A stretch of 41,616 bases of DNA from JBFXAF01 sp050178915 (GTDB lineage Bacteria; Pseudomonadota; Alphaproteobacteria; Rhizobiales; Rhizobiaceae). Below the pieces are notes generated by a model, which did not search any database, was not told the origin of the DNA, and saw only the letters and a list, made by a program, of their open reading frames with translations. The stretch spans positions 1 through 41,616 of the forward strand of contig JBFXFO010000017.1 in the NCBI GenBank assembly GCA_050178915.1, in the 5' to 3' direction. Below, in pieces: positions 18,103-26,595 of this stretch (within the stretch, counting starts at the first letter, position 1; each line of letters starts with the position of its first letter). The position numbers and the translations under genes were made by a program.

Positions 18103-18675
18103 ATGAACATCGCCGTTACCCGTGCTGCCGAAGGACTTCCGCGCCGTGCGTTCACGGTCGCCGAGATTCGGCGCATGGTCGAGGCAGGCATCATCGCAGA
18201 GGACGAGAATTTCGAGCTGATCGAGGGGGAACTCGTTCCGATGTCGCCCAAAGGCAATCAGCATGAGGTCATCAAGGCAGCGCTTCTGAGCATCATCGCG
18301 CGAAACGCGCCGCAGACATTGCGCCTTGCAGTCGAGACCTCGCTCTACCTCAACGAACGCACCTTCGTCGAACCGGACCTCTGCCTCTATCCGAAGCGCA
18401 TCCTGCCGGAGGACGTGAAGGGCACCGACGTGCTGCTGGCCATCGAGATCGGCGCTTCGTCCCTCGCCTACGATCAGGGCCTCAAGGCGCGGCTCTACGC
18501 GCGTCACGGCGTGCAGGAACTTTGGGTCGTCGATGCGGAGAAACGCATCACCTGGGTTCACAAACTGCCTGACGCGGACGCCAACTGGGGCAGCGTCGAG
18601 AAAGTTGCTTCGGACGTCGCGTTTTCTCCTGCTGCTTTGCCCGACATCGCGATCCGGATGATCGAGCTCGATTGA
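18103..18675 (+). CDS. Uma2-family (DUF820) PD-(D/E)XK-type protein
   Basis: Encodes 190 residues with the Uma2/DUF820 restriction-endonuclease-like fold. Visible signatures are FELIEGELVPMSP, the FVEPDLCLYP strand with the PD motif, and AIEIGASSLAYDQGLKARLY followed by ARHGVQELWVVD, giving the E..K pair of the nuclease core. The acidic and lysine positions look intact. Uma2 proteins are very common in cyanobacteria and soil bacteria, often as solitary genes; their function is not well established. ATG 18103 has the strong ribosome site GGAGAGGA ten bases upstream; the frame is open further up but without signals. It stands alone between MAPEG and the Rrf2 regulator, so context gives no further hint. 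Confidence 0.87.
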   Translation: MNIAVTRAAEGLPRRAFTVAEIRRMVEAGIIAEDENFELIEGELVPMSPKGNQHEVIKAALLSIIARNAPQTLRLAVETSLYLNERTFVEPDLCLYPKRILPEDVKGTDVLLAIEIGASSLAYDQGLKARLYARHGVQELWVVDAEKRITWVHKLPDADANWGSVEKVASDVAFSPAALPDIAIRMIELD

Positions 18676-18723
18676 GCTTTTGACCTCTCCTGAGCTTCTG
18701 TGAGCCGGCAGTCGCGCCCGCCC

Positions 18724-18729
18724 TTGACA
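18724..18729 (+). promoter_or_regulatory. -35 box of a possible leaderless Rrf2 promoter
   Basis: TTGACA is a perfect -35 hexamer. The best -10-like sequence, TATAGT (18750-18755), is 20 bases away, too far for a standard promoter, while a 17-base spacer gives the poor ATCTAT at 18747-18752. In either case transcription would begin at about the ATG at 18759. Confidence 0.4.
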
Positions 18730-18758
18730 TCGCGCTATCACGTCACATCTATAGTTAC

Positions 18759-19217
18759 ATGAGACGCGATACGAGACTTTCCGGCATGCTGCACCTGCTC
18801 CTCCACATGGCGGAGCGCGGCGGCGCCTGCACCTCCGAACAACTCGCCGGCTACATGGACACCAACCCCGTCGTCGTGCGCCGTACGATGGCGGGCCTGC
18901 GCGACGCCGGCATCGTGATGTCCGAAAAGGGACACGGCGGCGGCTGGCGGCTGGCGCGCGAATTGGCCGACATCTCGCTCGCGGAGGTGCATCTGGCGCT
19001 CGGTGCACCCGCCCTGTTCGCCTTTGGCAATCGCAACGAGCAGCCGCGCTGCCTCGTCGAACAGGCGGTCAATTCCGCGCTGGACGATACGCTGGGCGAG
19101 GCCGAGGCGCTGATCCGCGCTCGACTGTCGACGATCTCGCTCAAGGACATCGCGGAGGATTTCCGCGAACGCATGAAGCGGCATCCGCAAGGCGCGAAAG
19201 GAGCGGTGCATGTTTGA
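18759..19217 (+). CDS. Rrf2-family redox-type transcriptional regulator
   Basis: Encodes 152 residues. The start RRDTRLSGMLHLLLHMAERG and the winged helix (TSEQLAGYMDTNPVVVRRTM, GGGWRLARELADISLAEV) are typical of the YwnA/NsrR branch of Rrf2 regulators. It has only two cysteines, Cys24 (GGACTSE) and Cys98 (QPRCLVE), not the three used to hold an iron-sulfur cluster in NsrR or IscR, so a thiol or thiol-electrophile switch is more likely. It overlaps the next gene, a flavoprotein reductase, by eight bases and should be co-transcribed with it. No ribosome site precedes ATG 18759, which lies next to the promoter; an in-frame ATG at 18786 also lacks one. Confidence 0.9.
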   Translation: MRRDTRLSGMLHLLLHMAERGGACTSEQLAGYMDTNPVVVRRTMAGLRDAGIVMSEKGHGGGWRLARELADISLAEVHLALGAPALFAFGNRNEQPRCLVEQAVNSALDDTLGEAEALIRARLSTISLKDIAEDFRERMKRHPQGAKGAVHV

Positions 19218-20121
19218 CGTCATCATCATCGGCGGCAGTTACGCCGGTTTGTCGGCCGCCATGCCGGTCGCCCGCGCGCGCCGCAAACTCGCCGTCGTGG
19301 ACGCCGGCCTGCGCCGCAACCGCTTCGCGAAAACCTCGCACGGCTTCATCGGCCGCGACGGCCACGCCCCGGGCGCGATCGCCGCAGAGGCCAAGGCGCA
19401 GCTGCTCGCCTACCCGACAGTCGAATGGATCGACGGGACTGCAGTCAACGCCGGCGGCGAAGTCGACGCCTTCCGGGTCGAACTGGGTGACGGGCGACGG
19501 CTCGAAGGCCGGCGCATCGTGCTGGCCACCGGCATGGAGGACATCTTGCCCGACATGCCCGGCCTGAAGGAACAGTGGGGCGTCGGCGCGGTCATCTGCC
19601 CTTACTGCCACGGCTACGAATTCCAGCAGGGCGCGCTTGGCGTTCTCGCCACCGGACCGAACTCGATCCACCAGGCGTTGCTCGTGCCCGACTGGGGCGC
19701 CACCACCCTGTTCGTCAACGGCGCCATTGCCGAGGATCAGTTGCCACTGGCAGACCTCACCCGGCGCAACGTCGCCATCGAACGCACGCCCGTCGTCTCG
19801 ATCGACGGCGAGCCCGGCCAACCCGTCGTGAAGCTGGCAGACGACCGCAGCGTTCCGCTCGCCGGTCTGTTCGTCGCGACGACGGTGCGCATGCCGGATG
19901 CAGTCATTCAGGGGCTGGGTTGCGCGACGGAAACCACACGGGCCGGCGCGGCGATCAAGGCCGACATGATGAAACAGACGTCCGTTCCCGGCGTCTTCGC
20001 CTGCGGGGACATCACACGCGGCAATGGCTCGGTGCCGCTCGCTGTCGGCGACGGCGCCATGGCAGGTGCGGCTGTCCACCGCTCGCTGGTGTTCCCGGAG
20101 ACGCTGCCGAAGGCAGCCTAG
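19210..20121 (+). CDS. Thioredoxin-reductase-like FAD disulfide oxidoreductase
   Basis: Encodes 303 residues of the low-molecular-weight thioredoxin reductase fold. The FAD-binding segment is VIIIGGSYAGLSAA, the redox pair is Cys130-Pro-Tyr-Cys133 (VICPYCHGYE), and the second FAD motif is GVFACGDITRG near the C-terminus. ATGMEDILPDMPG matches the family hinge. The NADPH-binding loop reads ATGPNSIHQ rather than the canonical GxGNSA, so pyridine nucleotide use is uncertain. It overlaps the Rrf2 gene by eight bases; such pairs suggest thiol-stress control. The partner redoxin is unknown and it is unlikely to be the housekeeping trxB. It converges with guaB, with 11 bases between the stops. Confidence 0.88.
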   Translation: MFDVIIIGGSYAGLSAAMPVARARRKLAVVDAGLRRNRFAKTSHGFIGRDGHAPGAIAAEAKAQLLAYPTVEWIDGTAVNAGGEVDAFRVELGDGRRLEGRRIVLATGMEDILPDMPGLKEQWGVGAVICPYCHGYEFQQGALGVLATGPNSIHQALLVPDWGATTLFVNGAIAEDQLPLADLTRRNVAIERTPVVSIDGEPGQPVVKLADDRSVPLAGLFVATTVRMPDAVIQGLGCATETTRAGAAIKADMMKQTSVPGVFACGDITRGNGSVPLAVGDGAMAGAAVHRSLVFPETLPKAA

Positions 20122-20132
20122 AGCAACCGCCC

Positions 20133-21611
20133 TCAGCCGCCTGGATAGTTGGGAGCCTCGCGCGTGATCGTCACGTCATGCGTATGGCTCTCGCGCAGGC
20201 CGGCATTGGAGATGCGCACGAACGTCGCCTTGTTGCGGAAATCGGCAAGGTCGCTCGCGCCAACATAACCCATCGCCGCCTTCAGGCCGCCGGCAAGCTG
20301 GTGCAGCACGCCGCCGACCGGCCCCTTGTAGGGCACCTGCCCCTCGATGCCCTCAGGCACCAGCTTCAGCGTGTCGCGCACCTCGGCCTGGAAATAGCGG
20401 TCGGCCGAGCCGCGCGCCATGGCGCCGACGGAACCCATGCCGCGATAGGCCTTGAAGGAACGCCCCTGGTGCAAATAGACCTCGCCCGGGCTCTCGTCCG
20501 TGCCGGCAAGCAGCGAGCCAACCATGGCGGCGGAGGCGCCGGCGGCCAGCGCCTTGGCCAGATCGCCCGAATACTTGATGCCGCCATCGGCGATGACCGA
20601 GACGTTGGCGTCACTGGCGACACGGACGGCATCCATGATCGCCGAAAGCTGCGGCACGCCGACACCGGCCACGATGCGCGTCGTGCAGATGGAACCCGGC
20701 CCGATGCCGATCTTCACGGCGTCCGCCCCGGCATCGATCAGTGCCTGCGTGCCGGCAGCGGTCGCCACGTTGCCGGCCATGATGCGCACCGAGTTGGACA
20801 GCTTCTTGGCCCGCGCCACGGCGTCGAGCACGCGCTGCGAATGGCCGTGCGCGGTGTCGATCACGAGCAGGTCCACGCCGGCGTCGATCAAGCGCTCCGC
20901 ACGTTCGAATCCGTCATCGCCGACACTGGTCGCGGCAGCGACGCGCAGGCGCCCCTGCGCATCCTTCGCCGCATTTGGGTTGAGTTGCGCCTTCTCGATG
21001 TCCTTGACGGTGATCAGCCCGACGCAGTTGAAATCGGCGTCCACGACGAGCAGCTTCTCGATGCGGTGACGGTGGAGCAGCCGCTTGGCCTCGGCCTGCT
21101 CGACATTCTCCGTCACCGTGATCAGGTTTTCCCTGGTCATCAGTTCGGCGACCTTCTGCTTCGGGTCGGAAGCGAAGCGGACGTCGCGGTTGGTGAGGAT
21201 GCCGACCAGCCGGCCGGATCGCTCGACCACCGGAATGCCCGAAATGCCGTGCGCGCGCATCAGCGCCTGCGCTTCTCCAAGCGTCGCTTCCGGGCCGATG
21301 GTGACCGGGTTGACCACCATGCCCGACTCGAACTTCTTCACCTGCCGCACTTCCTCGGCCTGCTGCGTCGGCGTCAGGTTGCGGTGGATGACTCCGATGC
21401 CGCCAGCCTGCGCCATGGCGATCGCCAGCCGCCCTTCGGTCACGGTATCCATGGCGGCCGAAAGGATCGGCACGTTCAAGTCGATGTCGCCGGCGATGCG
21501 GGTGCGGATATCGGTCTGCCCCGGCAGCACTTCGGAATGCCCGGGCTGCAGCAGCACGTCGTCAAACGTCAGCGCCAGAGCGCCCGTGGCTGTTTCGATG
21601 ATCCTGGCCAT
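20133..21611 (-). CDS. guaB: Inosine-5'-monophosphate dehydrogenase
   Basis: Encodes 492 residues. It oxidises IMP to XMP with NAD+, the step just before GuaA. The (beta/alpha)8 barrel begins with ALTFDDVLLQPG and is interrupted at ~95-210 by two CBS domains (GISGIPVVERSGRLVGILTN, IEKLLVVDADFNCVGLITVK). The catalytic loop has Cys309 in GIGPGSICTTR, and the Arg-Tyr flap is near YRGMGSVGAM. ATG 21611 has GGGAG seven bases upstream. guaA lies 11 kb to the left on the same strand, separated by the peroxide and transport genes, so the two are not one operon. All key residues are intact. Confidence 0.97.
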   Translation of the reverse strand: MARIIETATGALALTFDDVLLQPGHSEVLPGQTDIRTRIAGDIDLNVPILSAAMDTVTEGRLAIAMAQAGGIGVIHRNLTPTQQAEEVRQVKKFESGMVVNPVTIGPEATLGEAQALMRAHGISGIPVVERSGRLVGILTNRDVRFASDPKQKVAELMTRENLITVTENVEQAEAKRLLHRHRIEKLLVVDADFNCVGLITVKDIEKAQLNPNAAKDAQGRLRVAAATSVGDDGFERAERLIDAGVDLLVIDTAHGHSQRVLDAVARAKKLSNSVRIMAGNVATAAGTQALIDAGADAVKIGIGPGSICTTRIVAGVGVPQLSAIMDAVRVASDANVSVIADGGIKYSGDLAKALAAGASAAMVGSLLAGTDESPGEVYLHQGRSFKAYRGMGSVGAMARGSADRYFQAEVRDTLKLVPEGIEGQVPYKGPVGGVLHQLAGGLKAAMGYVGASDLADFRNKATFVRISNAGLRESHTHDVTITREAPNYPGG

Positions 21612-21871
21612 GCCGACTCCCGGTGTGAACGGTTAAACGCTGAAGGCGCGCAGGCTGCGGCCGGCGCGACTCGAACAACGTCCCTGTTGGGATTGGCGGC
21701 GGCTGGTACCACGTCCGCCGCACATTGAAAAGCTGCGCTCTGTGGCTGTGCACGCGTCCGTGAAGCCTGTGCCAGCCGAAATCGCGCGACAGCGCCCGAC
21801 CGCCATGCTACCGCGCCGGCCGGTCGAGACCGACACACGCCGGCCGTCGCCAGCAAAGGCCGCGTGTCGCC
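21612..21871. other. Divergent intergenic region guaB / MFS exporter
   Basis: These 260 GC-rich bases separate two divergent genes and must contain both promoters. I see no well-spaced sigma-70 boxes, strong dyad or riboswitch-like fold, only the guaB ribosome site GGGAG near 21620. Confidence 0.4.
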
Positions 21872-23278
21872 GTGAACCGTTCCGTCCCGCTCATCCTCGC
21901 CGTCGCCCTGTTCATGGAGAACATGGACTCGACGGTGATCGCGACCTCGCTCCCGGCGATTGCCGCCGACATCGGCGCCAGTCCGATTGCGCTGAAGCTG
22001 GCGCTCACCTCCTACCTCGTGTCTCTCGCCGTCTTCATTCCGATCAGTTCGTGGATGGCCGACCGGGTCGGCGCCAAGCGCGTCTTCCGCTGGGCCATCG
22101 CCGTCTTCGTGCTCGGCTCGATCTGCTGCGCCGTGTCCGGCTCGCTCGTCGAATTCGTCGCGGCGCGCTTCCTGCAGGGCATGGGCGGCGCCATGATGAC
22201 GCCGGTTGCCCGGCTCGTGCTCCTGCGCACCACCCCGAAGCGCGAGCTTGTTTCGGCGATGGCCTGGCTGACCGTACCGGCGCTGCTCGGACCGCTGGTC
22301 GGCCCTCCGGTCGGCGGCTTCATCACCACCTATGCGTCATGGCACTGGATTTTCCTCATCAACGTGCCGATCGGCATCGCTGGCAACTTCTTCGCCGGCC
22401 GGCTGCTGCCGGAGATCGAACAGCGCGAACCGCGGCCGATCGACGCCAGGGGCTTCATGCTTTCGGGCATCGCCGCCTCCGGCCTCGTCTTCGGCCTGTC
22501 GGTGATCAGCCTGCCGGCGCTGCCGCTCTGGGTCGGGTTCGCGACGCTCGCCATCGGCGCGGTCGCGGCTGCACTCTATGTGCGCCACGCGCGGCGGCAT
22601 CCGGCTCCCATCCTCGATTTCCGGCTGTTCGCGACCCCGACCTTCCGCGCCGCCGTCGTCGGCGGCTCGTTCTTCCGCATCGGCATCGGCGCGATCCCCT
22701 TCCTGCTGCCGCTGATGCTCCAGCTCGGTTTCGGCCTGACGCCCTTCGCCTCGGGCATGCTGACTTTCGTTTCAGCTTTCGGCGCCATCTCGATGAAATT
22801 CCTGGCGCCATTCACGCTGCGCACCGGCGGCTTCCGCAACGTACTGATCTTCTCGTCCTTCGTCGGCGGCGTGTTCGTGGCGCTCAATGCCGCCTTCTCG
22901 TCGTCCACTCCGGCAGCCGTCATCGTCGGCGTGCTGGCGCTGGGTGGCTTCCTGCGTTCGCTCTTCTTCACCTCGGTGAACGCGCTTGCCGTGGCCGACA
23001 TCGAGCCTGACGACCTGGGTCAGGCGACGGCGCTCTCCGCCGTGTTCCAGCAGTTTTCGGTGGCACTCGGTGTCGCCGTTGCAGGTGGCATTCTGGAAGG
23101 TGCTACCCTTTTCGGGCATGGCGCAACAAGCGACGCGGCCTTCGTTGCCGCCTTTGTCGGCGTCGGCTGCATCACGACGCTGTCTTGCCTCTCCTTCGTG
23201 CGCCTGCCGGCCGATGCCGGAAGCGGGGTCTCCGGCCAGCGCGAAAAACGGCGGCAGGAACCGACCCGCCCCGCCTGA
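21872..23278 (+). CDS. DHA2-family (EmrB/QacA-type) MFS exporter
   Basis: Encodes 468 residues with about 14 predicted membrane helices in the inner membrane. Helix 1 has the DHA2 motif (MENMDSTVIATSLPAIAADI), the loop after helix 2 has MADRVGAKRVFRWA, and LLGPLVGPPVGGFIT is the antiporter motif C. These point to proton-driven efflux of drugs or metabolites. No adaptor (EmrA-like) gene is adjacent, so single-component export across the inner membrane is likely. The GTG start is the first codon before the conserved helix 1. It converges on rlmE with 28 bases between. The substrate is unknown. Confidence 0.9.
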   Translation: MNRSVPLILAVALFMENMDSTVIATSLPAIAADIGASPIALKLALTSYLVSLAVFIPISSWMADRVGAKRVFRWAIAVFVLGSICCAVSGSLVEFVAARFLQGMGGAMMTPVARLVLLRTTPKRELVSAMAWLTVPALLGPLVGPPVGGFITTYASWHWIFLINVPIGIAGNFFAGRLLPEIEQREPRPIDARGFMLSGIAASGLVFGLSVISLPALPLWVGFATLAIGAVAAALYVRHARRHPAPILDFRLFATPTFRAAVVGGSFFRIGIGAIPFLLPLMLQLGFGLTPFASGMLTFVSAFGAISMKFLAPFTLRTGGFRNVLIFSSFVGGVFVALNAAFSSSTPAAVIVGVLALGGFLRSLFFTSVNALAVADIEPDDLGQATALSAVFQQFSVALGVAVAGGILEGATLFGHGATSDAAFVAAFVGVGCITTLSCLSFVRLPADAGSGVSGQREKRRQEPTRPA

Positions 23279-23306
23279 TCTGCCGAAGCGGCCGATCCTG
23301 CCGCGC

Positions 23307-24065
23307 TCACTTCCGACCCTTGAAGCCGCGCGCCAGCAGATAGAGTTCGACGGAAGCGTCGCGCGATGCCGGCGGCTTGACGTGATGCACGCTGCGGAAA
23401 TTCTTCTTCAGCATGTCGAGCAGCTCGGTCTCGGTCCCACCCTGGAAGGTCTTGCAGAGAAAGTGCCCGCCGGGCTTCAGGACCTGCACCGCGAATTCGG
23501 CGGCCGTCTCGCACAGATGCATCGTGCGCAGATGGTCGGTGCGGCGATGCCCCGTGGTTGGCGCCGCCATGTCGGAGAGCACCACGTCCGGCTCGCCGCC
23601 GACCGCGTCGAGCAGCGCCTGCGGGGCGCCGTCGTCGAGAAAGTCCATCTTGAGGAACCTGACGCCGGGCACCGCGTCCATGTCGAGGTAGTCGATCGCG
23701 GCCACCAGCGTCGCCTCGTCGGTCGAGCCCGTACGATCCGCCGCCACCTGGCTCCAGCCACCCGGCGTTGCGCCGAGGTCGATGACACGGTCGCCACGCT
23801 TCAGAAGCTTGTAGCGATCATCGATCTCGATGAGCTTGTAGGCAGCGCGCGAGCGATATCCCTCGGCCTTGGAGCGCTGCACGTAGGGGTCGTTGAGGTG
23901 GCGCTCCAGCCAGCGCCGCGACGATTCCTTCAGGCCCCTCTTCTTCGTCACCTTGGTGCGAAGTACACGTGTCGGCGCGATACCGCCGGGTTTTGCCGTG
24001 GCTTTGCCCGCTGATTTGCCCGCTGATTTTCCGGGCGGCTTGCCGGGTGGCTTGCGACCGGTCAC
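23307..24065 (-). CDS. rlmE: 23S rRNA (uridine-2'-O)-methyltransferase RlmE
   Basis: Encodes 252 residues from GTG 24065. It is an FtsJ/RrmJ-type enzyme that methylates the 2'-hydroxyl of U2552 in 23S rRNA. SAM-binding motif I is VIDLGATPGGWSQVAA, followed by VVLSDMAAPTTGHRRTDH and the LKPGGHFLCKTFQGG segment, with the K-D-K-E catalytic set apparently intact. The first ~35 residues are a low-complexity basic tail rich in Gly-Lys-Pro (PPGKPPGKSAGKSAGK), more extended than in E. coli. GTG 24065 overlaps the ppx stop as GTGA with AAGGA upstream, so it is preferred over GTG 24095. Co-transcription with ppx is evident. Confidence 0.94.
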   Translation of the reverse strand: MTGRKPPGKPPGKSAGKSAGKATAKPGGIAPTRVLRTKVTKKRGLKESSRRWLERHLNDPYVQRSKAEGYRSRAAYKLIEIDDRYKLLKRGDRVIDLGATPGGWSQVAADRTGSTDEATLVAAIDYLDMDAVPGVRFLKMDFLDDGAPQALLDAVGGEPDVVLSDMAAPTTGHRRTDHLRTMHLCETAAEFAVQVLKPGGHFLCKTFQGGTETELLDMLKKNFRSVHHVKPPASRDASVELYLLARGFKGRK

Positions 24066-25369
24066 TGGCGCTGTCCTTCGGGCCGGCGGCGCCACACGCC
24101 CTCCTCCGCCATCAACTCTGTCAGGATGCCCTCACGCAAACCACGGTCGGCGACCCGCAGCCGCTCCGACGGCCACACCGCGCGGATGCCTTCGAGAATG
24201 GCGCATCCCGCCAGCACGAGATCGGCGCGGTCCGGCCCGATGCAGGGGTTGGCGACGCGCGCGGCGAAATCCCAGCCGAGCAGCTTCTCGATCATCTCGT
24301 CGACACTCGTGCGGTCCATCCACAGCCCGTCGACGCGGCGGCGGTCGTAGCGGTCAAGGCCGAGATGCACGCCGGCCAATGTCGTCACCGTGCCCGACGT
24401 GCCGAGCAGATGGAAGCGTCCGCCCTCGCGCAGATGATCGAGCCGGCCCGAACCGCGGAAGCGGCTGATATGACCGACGACTTCGTCCACCATCGCCTGG
24501 AAGGATTCGCGCGTCACGTCGCGGCCGCCGAAGCGCTCGGCGAGCGACACCACGCCGACCGGCAGCGAGGTCCACGACACGATGTGATTGGCTAGGCGCG
24601 GCGAGCGCCGCTGCGACAGGTCGATGAGCGCGATCTCCGACGATCCGCCACCGATGTCGAACAGCACCACGCCCTGTGTGTCGCGCTCGACCAGGGAACC
24701 GCAGCCGGAGACGGCGAGGCGCGCCTCGGTCTCACGGTCGATGATCTGCAGGCGGATGCCGGTTTCCGCCTCGACGCTGGCGAGGAACTCTTCACCGTTC
24801 GCAGCGGCACGGCAGGCCTCGGTGGCGATCAGCCGGGCGCGCCGGATCGGGCGCGCCTGCAACTTGTCGGCACAGATCTTCAGCGCTCCGATGGCGCGCT
24901 CCATCGCCGCGTCGCTCAGCCGTCCTGTCGCGGACAGCCCCTCGCCCAGCCGCACGATGCGCGAGAACGCATCGACGACGCGGAACTGGCCGGGGCGCGT
25001 CGGCGTGGCCACCAGCAGCCGGCAGTTGTTGGTTCCGAGATCGAGGGCAGCGAAAGCGGCGTCGTGCCCCGGAAACCGAGGCGGCAGGGGCCGAGAAGCG
25101 GGCGCCGGCTGATTCGGAGGATTCGGGGATGCGGCGGGGCTCGGCTGGGCGGCACCGGCCTGCCCTTCAGGGCGCGCAAACACCTTGCGACCGCGCTTGC
25201 GCTTCCGTCGCTTGCGTCCATGCGGGCGCTGGGCATCATCCGTTCGCGGCGCGCTGCCTGCAGCGCCATCCGTCCGGGCAGATTCGCCGCCGGGGTGGAT
25301 TCCGGCACCTGACGAACCCCGTGACGCCCCTTCTGCCGACGTGGTTGCGTCGGAATCGGGATGCTTCAC
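24062..25369 (-). CDS. ppx: Ppx/GppA-family exopolyphosphatase
   Basis: Encodes 435 residues from GTG 25369. The actin-like ASKHA fold is seen in FAALDLGTNNCRLLVA (phosphate loop 1) and GVVLFDIGGGSSEIAL (loop 2), with GTSGTVTTLAGVHLGL later. It hydrolyses polyphosphate or pppGpp; the family does not separate the two by sequence alone. The C-terminal domains of the long E. coli Ppx are absent. Odd is the ~100-residue N-terminal extension, disordered in character and with a very basic stretch (GRKRRKRKRGRK). GTG 25369 has AAAGGA five bases upstream; an in-frame ATG at 25420 has none. It overlaps rlmE by four bases. Confidence 0.9.
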   Translation of the reverse strand: MKHPDSDATTSAEGASRGSSGAGIHPGGESARTDGAAGSAPRTDDAQRPHGRKRRKRKRGRKVFARPEGQAGAAQPSPAASPNPPNQPAPASRPLPPRFPGHDAAFAALDLGTNNCRLLVATPTRPGQFRVVDAFSRIVRLGEGLSATGRLSDAAMERAIGALKICADKLQARPIRRARLIATEACRAAANGEEFLASVEAETGIRLQIIDRETEARLAVSGCGSLVERDTQGVVLFDIGGGSSEIALIDLSQRRSPRLANHIVSWTSLPVGVVSLAERFGGRDVTRESFQAMVDEVVGHISRFRGSGRLDHLREGGRFHLLGTSGTVTTLAGVHLGLDRYDRRRVDGLWMDRTSVDEMIEKLLGWDFAARVANPCIGPDRADLVLAGCAILEGIRAVWPSERLRVADRGLREGILTELMAEEGVWRRRPEGQRQ

Positions 25370-25563
25370 TTTATTCCTTTTGGCGCGGCGCGAACCCTGC
25401 GGACGCAGCCGGCACTCCATTCTTCGGTTGCATACACACTAGCAAAGCGGCGAAACCGCACAAGTGCCTCATGCTGCACTGCCGCAATACCGCCCCAGCG
25501 ATGCGCCAGGGTTGCGGCACGCAGTGAAAGACTATTTGTTTGACCGATTCGATGCCGGGCGGC

Positions 25564-26589
25564 ATGAGAAGGTCGGAGAACAGGCTTGGGGCAGCCGGCG
25601 TAATGGGTTGGAAGGACTACTTCTGGGCATCGATCGGCTTCGTCGCAGTAGGCGTCGCTGTCTGGGTGCTGTGGCACGAGTTGCGCGGTATCTCCTTCGA
25701 CGACTTCTGGGTCAGCATCACCGCGATCAAATGGCACAACTGGGCGATGGCGTTGCTCGGCGCGGTGCTCGCCTATGCTGCGATCGCCGGCTACGACCAC
25801 ATGGCGCTCAGCCACATCGGCCGCAGCTTCCCGTGGCTGTTCGTCACCCTCTGCTCGTTCACCACCTACGCGCTGTCGCACAACATCGGCGGTTCGGTGG
25901 TGTCGGGGGCGGTGATCCGTTTCCGCGCCTACGGCTCGCGCGGGCTGACCATGCACGAGGTCGGCATCGTCGTCGCCTTCGCGTTCTTCACCTTCATCCT
26001 GTCGGCAGCGCTGGTCGCGGGCGTGATCTTCCTGATCGCTCCCGAGGTCATCGACCGGTTCGTCAATTTCGACAGCCTGCCGATCAAGCTCTCCAGTTCC
26101 ACCGGAGTCCTCCTGCTCGGTCTGGTCCTGCTCTATGTCATCGGCAGCCTGTTCCAGATGCGGCCGCTGGAGATCGGCAAGCTCAAGCTTGAATATCCAC
26201 GTCCGGGCATCGTGCTGCGGCAGCTGACGATCGGTCCGGCCGAAATCGTCTTCGCGGGAATGATCTTCTATTTCGCGCTGCCGGAAGCCGGAAATCCCGG
26301 CTTCATCGTCGTGCTTGGCGTCTTCGTCGTCGCCTTCGCGCTGGCCACCAGCACGCATGCCCCCGGCGGCCTCGGCGTCTTCGAACTGGTGGCGCTCACC
26401 GGCCTTTCAGACATGAACAAGGCCGACGTGCTTGCCGCCCTTGTCGTGTTCCGCCTGCTCTACTTCATCCTGCCGCTGCTCATCGGCCTCGTGATCGTCA
26501 TCATCTTCGAGCGCCGGCAATTCCTCTCGCGCTGGCAGCGCGACCAGCCGCCGGCTCCGCCGGTGTCGCAGGCGCCCGACGCCGGCTGA
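25564..26589 (+). CDS. LPG-synthase-type (UPF0104) integral membrane protein
   Basis: Encodes about 341 residues with eight or so predicted membrane helices. The C-terminal segment STHAPGGLGVFELVALTGL is the signature of the lysylphosphatidylglycerol synthase transmembrane family, the flippase-like half of MprF. There is no C-terminal aminoacyl-transferase domain, so it cannot itself charge lipids; stand-alone members may move lipids or glycolipids. The start is uncertain: ATG 25564 is listed, while TTG 25540, ATG 25552 and ATG 25603 are in frame and none has a clear ribosome site. It diverges from ppx and converges on the aminotransferase with six bases between. Confidence 0.87.
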   Translation: MRRSENRLGAAGVMGWKDYFWASIGFVAVGVAVWVLWHELRGISFDDFWVSITAIKWHNWAMALLGAVLAYAAIAGYDHMALSHIGRSFPWLFVTLCSFTTYALSHNIGGSVVSGAVIRFRAYGSRGLTMHEVGIVVAFAFFTFILSAALVAGVIFLIAPEVIDRFVNFDSLPIKLSSSTGVLLLGLVLLYVIGSLFQMRPLEIGKLKLEYPRPGIVLRQLTIGPAEIVFAGMIFYFALPEAGNPGFIVVLGVFVVAFALATSTHAPGGLGVFELVALTGLSDMNKADVLAALVVFRLLYFILPLLIGLVIVIIFERRQFLSRWQRDQPPAPPVSQAPDAG

Positions 26590-26595
26590 ACCGGC

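Noticed and set aside
19575..21728. 717-codon open frame across the flavoprotein and opposite guaB
   Set aside because: Low-complexity Arg/His/Gly-rich translation; guaB and the flavoprotein explain the region fully.
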